Shown here: positions 59,610 through 64,000 of the stretch, piece after piece
How positions within the stretch are numbered: the first letter of the stretch is position 1
How the letters are laid out: each line of letters opens with the position of its first letter
Origin: Spirosoma pollinicola
Lineage (GTDB): Bacteria > Bacteroidota > Bacteroidia > Cytophagales > Spirosomataceae
Direction: 5' to 3'
NCBI RefSeq assembly: GCF_002831565.1
Contig: NZ_CP025096.1
Span: 7,927,014 to 7,991,013 of the forward strand
DNA length: 64,000 nt
Translations under genes and position numbers: made by a program
Notes under the pieces: generated by a model
Told to the model about the DNA's origin: nothing
The model's database searches: none
The model's input: only the letters and a program-made list of their open reading frames with translations

Positions 59610-62324
59610 ATGATAAACGAAGAAAATGAACAGCCGCTAGAGGACGATAATCAACAGCCGGAAGCAGGGTTGCCTGCCGATGATAGTGAGTTGAACAGCG
59701 CCTTTGAACCGGACGAACAACCAATCAACACCATCAAAGAAGTCCTGCACGAACAGACAGTCGTGTCGGGCTTATACGAAAATTACTTTCTCGATTACGC
59801 TTCTTACGTAATACTTGAGCGGGCCGTACCCGCCGTAGAAGATGGCTTGAAACCGGTTCAGCGCCGAATATTGCACGCGCTGAAAGAAATGGATGATGGG
59901 CGCTTTAACAAAGTGGCCAACGTGATCGGGCAAACCATGCAGTTTCACCCGCACGGCGATGCATCCATTGGGGAAGCTTTGGTCAACATTGGTCAGAAAG
60001 AACTTCTGTTCGATACGCAGGGAAGCTGGGGCGATGTCCGCACGGGCGATGGAGCCGCTGCCCCGCGTTACATAGAAGTACGGCTTTCCAGGTTTGCGCA
60101 GGATGCCATCTATAATGACAAAACCACCGAATGGCAACTATCCTATGATGGCCGCAAGCGGGAACCCATTACTCTTCCGGTAAAATTTCCACTGCTGCTG
60201 GCGCAGGGAGTAGAGGGTATTGCTGTTGGTCTTTCGACCAAAATTTTACCCCATAATTTTAATGAACTCATTGAGGCTTCCATCAATATTTTGAAGGATA
60301 AGCCTGTGTCGCTATTTCCCGATTTTCAGACGGGCGGTCACATCGATGTGAGTAACTATAACGACGGCCACCGGGGCGGCAAAGTCCGGGTACGGGCCAA
60401 AATAGAAGAGGTTGATAAGAAGACCCTCGCCATTCGCGATGTTCCTTTCGGTGTAACAACTCCGCAGCTGATCGACTCCATCGTGAAGGCGGCAGAGGTG
60501 GGTAAAATTCGAATTAAAGCGCCAAACCGAACAACAGCGGCTGTGGTCGACAACACGGCCAGAGATGTCGAAATTCTCGTGCATTTACAACCGGGTGTCT
60601 CTCCCGATGTTTCGATTGACGCCCTTTATGCGTTTACAGACTGCGAGGTCTCGATTTCACCCAATGCCTGCGTCATTATTGGCGACAAACCGCATTTCGT
60701 GAGTGTAACGGATATTCTGCGCGTGAACACGCACCAAACCGTTCACCTGCTGCAACGCGAGCTGGAGATTCGGCGTAGTGAGTTGATGGAGCGATTGCTG
60801 TATAGCTCGCTGGAAAAGATTTTTATCGAAAACAGGATATACAGGAAAATCGAAGAGTGCGAAACCTTCGAGGCTGTTATCGAAACGATCGATAAAGCGC
60901 TCAAGCCTCATCGGAAACTGTTTTACCGTGCCATTACCGAAGACGACATCATTCGCCTGACGGAAATAAAAATCAAGCGTATCTCGAAGTACGATGGATT
61001 TAAGGCGGAGGAACTGATGCGCCGACTGGAACAGGAACTCGCCGAAACCGAGGATAACCTGGCCAACATTACGCGTTTTGCCATTGCCTATTACAAAGAT
61101 CTTCAAAAGAAATACGGCAAAGGCCGCGAACGTAAAACCGAGATCAGGGCGTTCAATACCATTGCCGCGAGTGTGGTGGCTGCTGCCAACCAGAAGCTGT
61201 ATGTCGACCGCGAAGGCGGATTTATTGGGTACGGGCTCAAAAAAGATGAATTTGTAAGCGACTGCTCCGACATCGACGATGTTATTGTGTTCCGGCGCGA
61301 CGGTAAATGCATGGTCGTGAAAATTGCGGAAAAAGTATTTGTCGGCAAGGATATCGTGCATGTTTCTGTATTCAAGAAAAACGACGAACGTAAGATTTAT
61401 AACCTAGTTTATTTGGACGGGAAATCGGGTATCTCGATGGCGAAACGGTTCCCGGTAACGGGCGTTACACGTGATCGGGAGTATGATCTGACAATGGGGA
61501 ATCCGAAATCGAAGTTGACCTATTTCAGCGCCAACGATAACGGCGAGGCTGAGGTCATCACGATTAACCTGACGGCCCAGTGTACGGCTAAAATAAAACA
61601 GTTCGATTATGACTTTGCTTCGGTAGGCATTAAAAACCGGTCGGCGCAGGGTAATATTCTGACCAAGTATCCTGTTCGGAAACTCACCCAGAAATCGGGG
61701 GGAGTGTCAACCCTGGGTGGAGTCGATATTTGGTACGATGAGCACCTGGGGCGTCTCAACCGGGATGAACGTGGTCGCTTTCTGGGTAACTTCGACGCAA
61801 AAGACAGTATATTAGTTGTTTATAAAGATGGTCAGTACGAACTCACGAGTTTTGACCTGACAAATCGGTACGAACCAAACGATATGGCTTTGCTTCAAAA
61901 GTTTGACCCTGAAATGGTGCTGTCGGCCGTCTATTACGAAGCGAACCAGAAAGCCTGGTACGTGAAACGGTTTAAGGTTGAGACGACTTCCCTGGATAAG
62001 AAATTTAGCTATATCGGCGATGCAAAAGGGTCGAAGAGCCTGGCGATCACCAACGACCGCTATCCACGAATCGAAATCCAGCACCAGGTAAAAGACAGGG
62101 GACCGCTTGAGATTATGGTTCTTGAACCGGAAGGATTTATTGATGTGCGGGGCTGGAAGGCATTAGGCAATAAACTACCTTTTGCGAAAGTCAAAGACGT
62201 TAAACTCCTGGAGCCCAAGATTGTCAAAGAAACAGCAAAAGCTGTTACTGTGGCTGAACCGATTACACTTGTTCCAACTGAAGTGGATGAGAAAGAATCT
62301 GTTCAGTTAGGTTTGTTTTCCTGA
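59610..62324 (+). CDS. parC: DNA topoisomerase IV subunit A
   Basis: 904 residues. The breakage-reunion domain has YFLDYASYVILERAVPAVED, GLKPVQRRILHAL, the HPHGDASIGEALVNI segment and the catalytic Tyr154 in APRYIEVRLS. A coiled-coil region with LMRRLEQELAETEDNLANIT follows, then a C-terminal wrapping domain of beta-pinwheel type (ILVVYKDGQYELTSFD). It lacks the typical GyrA box QRRGGKG, which favours ParC over GyrA. With ParE (not in the window) it would decatenate chromosomes. The N-terminal 45 residues are acidic and non-conserved. Confidence 0.92.
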   Translation: MINEENEQPLEDDNQQPEAGLPADDSELNSAFEPDEQPINTIKEVLHEQTVVSGLYENYFLDYASYVILERAVPAVEDGLKPVQRRILHALKEMDDGRFNKVANVIGQTMQFHPHGDASIGEALVNIGQKELLFDTQGSWGDVRTGDGAAAPRYIEVRLSRFAQDAIYNDKTTEWQLSYDGRKREPITLPVKFPLLLAQGVEGIAVGLSTKILPHNFNELIEASINILKDKPVSLFPDFQTGGHIDVSNYNDGHRGGKVRVRAKIEEVDKKTLAIRDVPFGVTTPQLIDSIVKAAEVGKIRIKAPNRTTAAVVDNTARDVEILVHLQPGVSPDVSIDALYAFTDCEVSISPNACVIIGDKPHFVSVTDILRVNTHQTVHLLQRELEIRRSELMERLLYSSLEKIFIENRIYRKIEECETFEAVIETIDKALKPHRKLFYRAITEDDIIRLTEIKIKRISKYDGFKAEELMRRLEQELAETEDNLANITRFAIAYYKDLQKKYGKGRERKTEIRAFNTIAASVVAAANQKLYVDREGGFIGYGLKKDEFVSDCSDIDDVIVFRRDGKCMVVKIAEKVFVGKDIVHVSVFKKNDERKIYNLVYLDGKSGISMAKRFPVTGVTRDREYDLTMGNPKSKLTYFSANDNGEAEVITINLTAQCTAKIKQFDYDFASVGIKNRSAQGNILTKYPVRKLTQKSGGVSTLGGVDIWYDEHLGRLNRDERGRFLGNFDAKDSILVVYKDGQYELTSFDLTNRYEPNDMALLQKFDPEMVLSAVYYEANQKAWYVKRFKVETTSLDKKFSYIGDAKGSKSLAITNDRYPRIEIQHQVKDRGPLEIMVLEPEGFIDVRGWKALGNKLPFAKVKDVKLLEPKIVKETAKAVTVAEPITLVPTEVDEKESVQLGLFS

Positions 62325-62328
62325 TAAG

Positions 62329-62694
62329 ATGGCAGAAACGAAACTTTTAGGCTTGCGTTCAGTAATCTATGCCGCCCCTGATCTGAATCGAGCCAAATCG
62401 TGGTATGCACAGGCCCTAGGCATTGAACCATACTTTGACCAGCCGTTCTATGTTGGTTTCAACGTTGGTGGCTATGAACTGGGACTTGACCCCAATTTGC
62501 CACTTGCAGAAGGAAGCACGATAACCTACTGGGGTATTGAAGATATAGAGGTTTCGGTACAGCATTTTCTGGATTTGGGCGCGAGCATTCACGCCCAAAT
62601 CCAGCATGTAGGCGATGATATTCACATTGCCGCCCTGAAAGACCCGTTTGGTAATGTGGTTGGACTAATTGAAAATCCACATTTCAGCCTTTGA
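62329..62694 (+). CDS. VOC-family (glyoxalase/bleomycin resistance) protein
   Basis: 121 residues with the two beta-alpha-beta-beta-beta units of the VOC fold: LRSVIYAAPDLNRAKSWYAQ, ALGIEPYFDQPFYVGFNVGG, then VQHFLDLGASIHAQIQHVGD and ALKDPFGNVVGLIENPHF. The DPFGN motif with Glu near the end is typical. The reaction or ligand cannot be assigned. It starts four bases after the stop of the topoisomerase gene and is followed four bases later by the SanA-like gene, so the three are likely co-transcribed. Confidence 0.88.
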   Translation: MAETKLLGLRSVIYAAPDLNRAKSWYAQALGIEPYFDQPFYVGFNVGGYELGLDPNLPLAEGSTITYWGIEDIEVSVQHFLDLGASIHAQIQHVGDDIHIAALKDPFGNVVGLIENPHFSL

Positions 62695-62698
62695 TTAA

Positions 62699-63403
62699 AT
62701 GAACACGACCTTGGCTAAAGACTACAGCAACGATCCTCACCGCGAAGCGGCTGGAGTACGTGTGGTCAAGCGGGTTATCAAACTGACCATTTTTATTGTA
62801 TTCATAGGGTCAACAGCTATCTTGTTTTGTAACTATTGGGTTGTTTACAACACGCGAAATCAGATTTATTTTAATATTCACGAACTTCCCGCCAATGACG
62901 TTGGGCTGGTGCTCGGAACGAGCAAGTTTGTCCGGACCGGAAAAGAAAATCTGTTTTTCCGGTATCGGATGGAAGCTACCGCCCGGCTATGGAAAGAAGG
63001 TAAAGTGAAGTACCTTATTCTGAGTGGGAATAATGACTCAGAATATTACAATGAACCAGTTGACATGCAGCGGGCTTTAGTAAAACTCGGCATCCCGGCT
63101 TCGGTCATGACGCTCGATTATGCTGGCTACCGAACATTCGATTCGGTTGTGCGGTGTAAAGACGTTTTCAACCAGGAAAAAATTACGATCATCTCTCAAA
63201 ATTTTCACAACGTCCGCGCCCTTTATATTGGTAACCATGAAGGTATGGAGGCTATAGCATTTGCCGCTCAGGACGTGCCCGACGGATACTCCCTGCGTAC
63301 ATTAATTCGCGAGTATCTTGCTCGTCCCTACGCGCTACTCGATGTATATTTTATTCGACCTCAGCCCAAAAAAGATAACTGGGAGCATAAACGTAATTCC
63401 TGA
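62699..63403 (+). CDS. SanA/YdcF-like membrane-anchored DUF218 protein
   Basis: 234 residues. One membrane helix (about 27-48, LTIFIVFIGSTAILFCNYWV) places the DUF218 domain in the periplasm. The domain has DVGLVLGTSKFVRTGKENLF, RYRMEATARLWKEGKVKYLI, LSGNNDSEYYNEPVDMQRAL and IISQNFHNVRALYIGNHEGM, as in SanA, the vancomycin high-temperature exclusion protein of E. coli. It probably affects envelope permeability; the biochemistry of the family is not settled. It is followed by a strong terminator. Confidence 0.9.
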   Translation: MNTTLAKDYSNDPHREAAGVRVVKRVIKLTIFIVFIGSTAILFCNYWVVYNTRNQIYFNIHELPANDVGLVLGTSKFVRTGKENLFFRYRMEATARLWKEGKVKYLILSGNNDSEYYNEPVDMQRALVKLGIPASVMTLDYAGYRTFDSVVRCKDVFNQEKITIISQNFHNVRALYIGNHEGMEAIAFAAQDVPDGYSLRTLIREYLARPYALLDVYFIRPQPKKDNWEHKRNS

Positions 63404-63422
63404 TTACCCTAACTTTCGGGCT

Positions 63423-63475
63423 AAAACCAACAGCCTCCTGTGCAGCAAATACTGCGCAGGAGGCTGTTGGTTTTT
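63423..63475 (+). terminator. intrinsic terminator after the SanA-like gene
   Basis: AAAACCAACAGCCTCCTG (63423-63440) pairs with CAGGAGGCTGTTGGTTTT, one of the strongest hairpins in the window, ending in a T-run. It closes the topoisomerase-VOC-SanA operon. Confidence 0.88.
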
Positions 63476-63606
63476 AACAAATTATGAGACAAGGAAGGAC
63501 TTAATTATGTTGTCTAATTTTATTTTTTGTTAATAAAATGGCTTGCGTATTGGCAATAAGGCAAGATTACCTACCGTTTAATCAACAAAACAAACCAAAC
63601 GCAACA

Positions 63607-64000
63607 ATGAAATTTACGTACTTTGCAGTGGGAATAGCGCTGTTTTGGGCAACAGCTGCGTGTCAATCAGACACGGAAAATGCTCAGACACCTGCACCGG
63701 TTATGTCTTCAATATATAAAGATGGAGGCACCGGAACCACCTCCCTAACACCAGACCTTGCAGGGGCTCGGGCTGCCCTGGCTACAACGACCCAGCAACA
63801 GGAAGTCCTGACTTACATCAATCAGGCCCGTTCCAAATCGTGTCAGTGTGGTACAACTGTATATCCGGCAGTACCCGCCCTAACACTGGATGCCCAACTT
63901 AATACGGCATCCGATAAATTTGCTGTCGATTTAGCTACCTATAATTATTTTAATCATACCGGTCGGGATGGGTCACAACCCTGGGATCGCATGACCCGCG
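63607..64000 (+). CDS. CAP/SCP-domain lipoprotein (3' partial)
   Basis: 131 codons to the window end without a stop. The signal is a lipoprotein type (YFAVGIALFWATAAC). After a Thr/Pro/Gly linker the start of a CAP (SCP/PR-1) domain is visible: VLTYINQARSKSCQCG, LTLDAQLNTASDKFAVDLAT and YNYFNHTGRDGSQPWDRMTR, which contains the first His and the DG...RM pattern of the family. Its role is unknown; such proteins are often secreted and may act as peptidases or lipid binders. The remainder lies outside the window. It comes after the terminator at 63423-63475, so it has its own promoter. Confidence 0.8.
   Translation, partial: MKFTYFAVGIALFWATAACQSDTENAQTPAPVMSSIYKDGGTGTTSLTPDLAGARAALATTTQQQEVLTYINQARSKSCQCGTTVYPAVPALTLDAQLNTASDKFAVDLATYNYFNHTGRDGSQPWDRMTR

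Noticed and set aside
1..64000. CRISPR array
   Set aside because: No regularly spaced direct repeats with unique spacers were seen; the tandem repeats present are contiguous 10-, 15- or 27-nt units or protein-coding repeats.

Overview
The window looks like a piece of a Bacteroidota chromosome of the Cytophagales / Spirosoma-like type. The evidence is a SusC/SusD pair, two secreted proteins with Por-type (type IX secretion) C-terminal domains, lipoproteins with an LxxC signal, a UMF1-type MFS protein, DUF4105 and LpxR proteins, TAnnTTTG-like -7 boxes, and an absence of obvious Shine-Dalgarno sequences. Host genes look roughly half GC. Three or four stretches (about 2.5-6.7, 24.3-27.9 and 35.3-38.05 kb) are clearly richer in A/T and carry mobile-element genes. 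All functional names rest on motifs read by eye; no database search was possible.

Layout. 0-1.8 kb: 3' part of a PAS-rich sensor kinase. 1.9-7.2 kb: an IS4/Tn5-like transposase remnant and an integrated element reading leftwards (tyrosine integrase, an unknown protein, an excisionase-like HTH protein, a short RadA-like ATPase with a Cys-rich N-terminus), followed by a gene-poor stretch with terminators and a possible attachment site. 7.7-19.2 kb: a carbohydrate locus with SusC, SusD and a LamG-type lipoprotein at the outer membrane, then a solute-binding protein, two permeases, an (alpha/alpha)6-like lipoprotein and a MalK/UgpC-type ATPase, i.e. outer- and inner-membrane uptake in one array. 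19.5-24.1 kb: LpxR-like lipid A deacylase, then GNAT plus a one-module A-PCP-TE synthetase. 24.26-27.95 kb: a decayed island bounded by two copies of the tRNA-Leu 3' end and terminator, with an integrase pseudogene beside the intact tRNA-Leu. 28-33.6 kb: dihydroorotase, HemB, and a response regulator / sensor kinase pair, all leftward.

33.8-38.2 kb: two secreted-protein genes, then a patchwork of an hsdM fragment, an IS630-like fragment, a RepA-like ATPase and a large serine recombinase whose reading frame runs antisense through tRNA-Val. 38.2-47.5 kb: MFS protein, alpha/beta hydrolase, lipoproteins, a T9SS cargo protein, a DUF255 thioredoxin-fold protein and a yjbQ gene broken by one in-frame stop. 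47.5-53.9 kb: RuvC, a tight flippase-like / GT2 / polysaccharide deacetylase / GT2 cluster, TatD and asparaginase. 54.0-54.5 kb: two tRNA-Ser genes and a third, broken copy carrying two GC-rich inserts. 54.7-64 kb: pterin dehydratase, RsmI, DUF4105, acetyl-xylan-esterase-like hydrolase, 2-hydroxyacid dehydrogenase, topoisomerase IV subunit A, VOC protein, SanA-like protein and the start of a CAP-domain lipoprotein.

The most unusual signals are (i) a family of short GC-rich units around TCCGGC(A/G)TTCCG, found as 15-nt in-frame repeats inside a histidine kinase DHp domain and an asparaginase, and as inserts in the broken tRNA-Ser; (ii) the tRNA-Leu-bounded decayed island; (iii) the RadA-like ATPase of the first integrated element.
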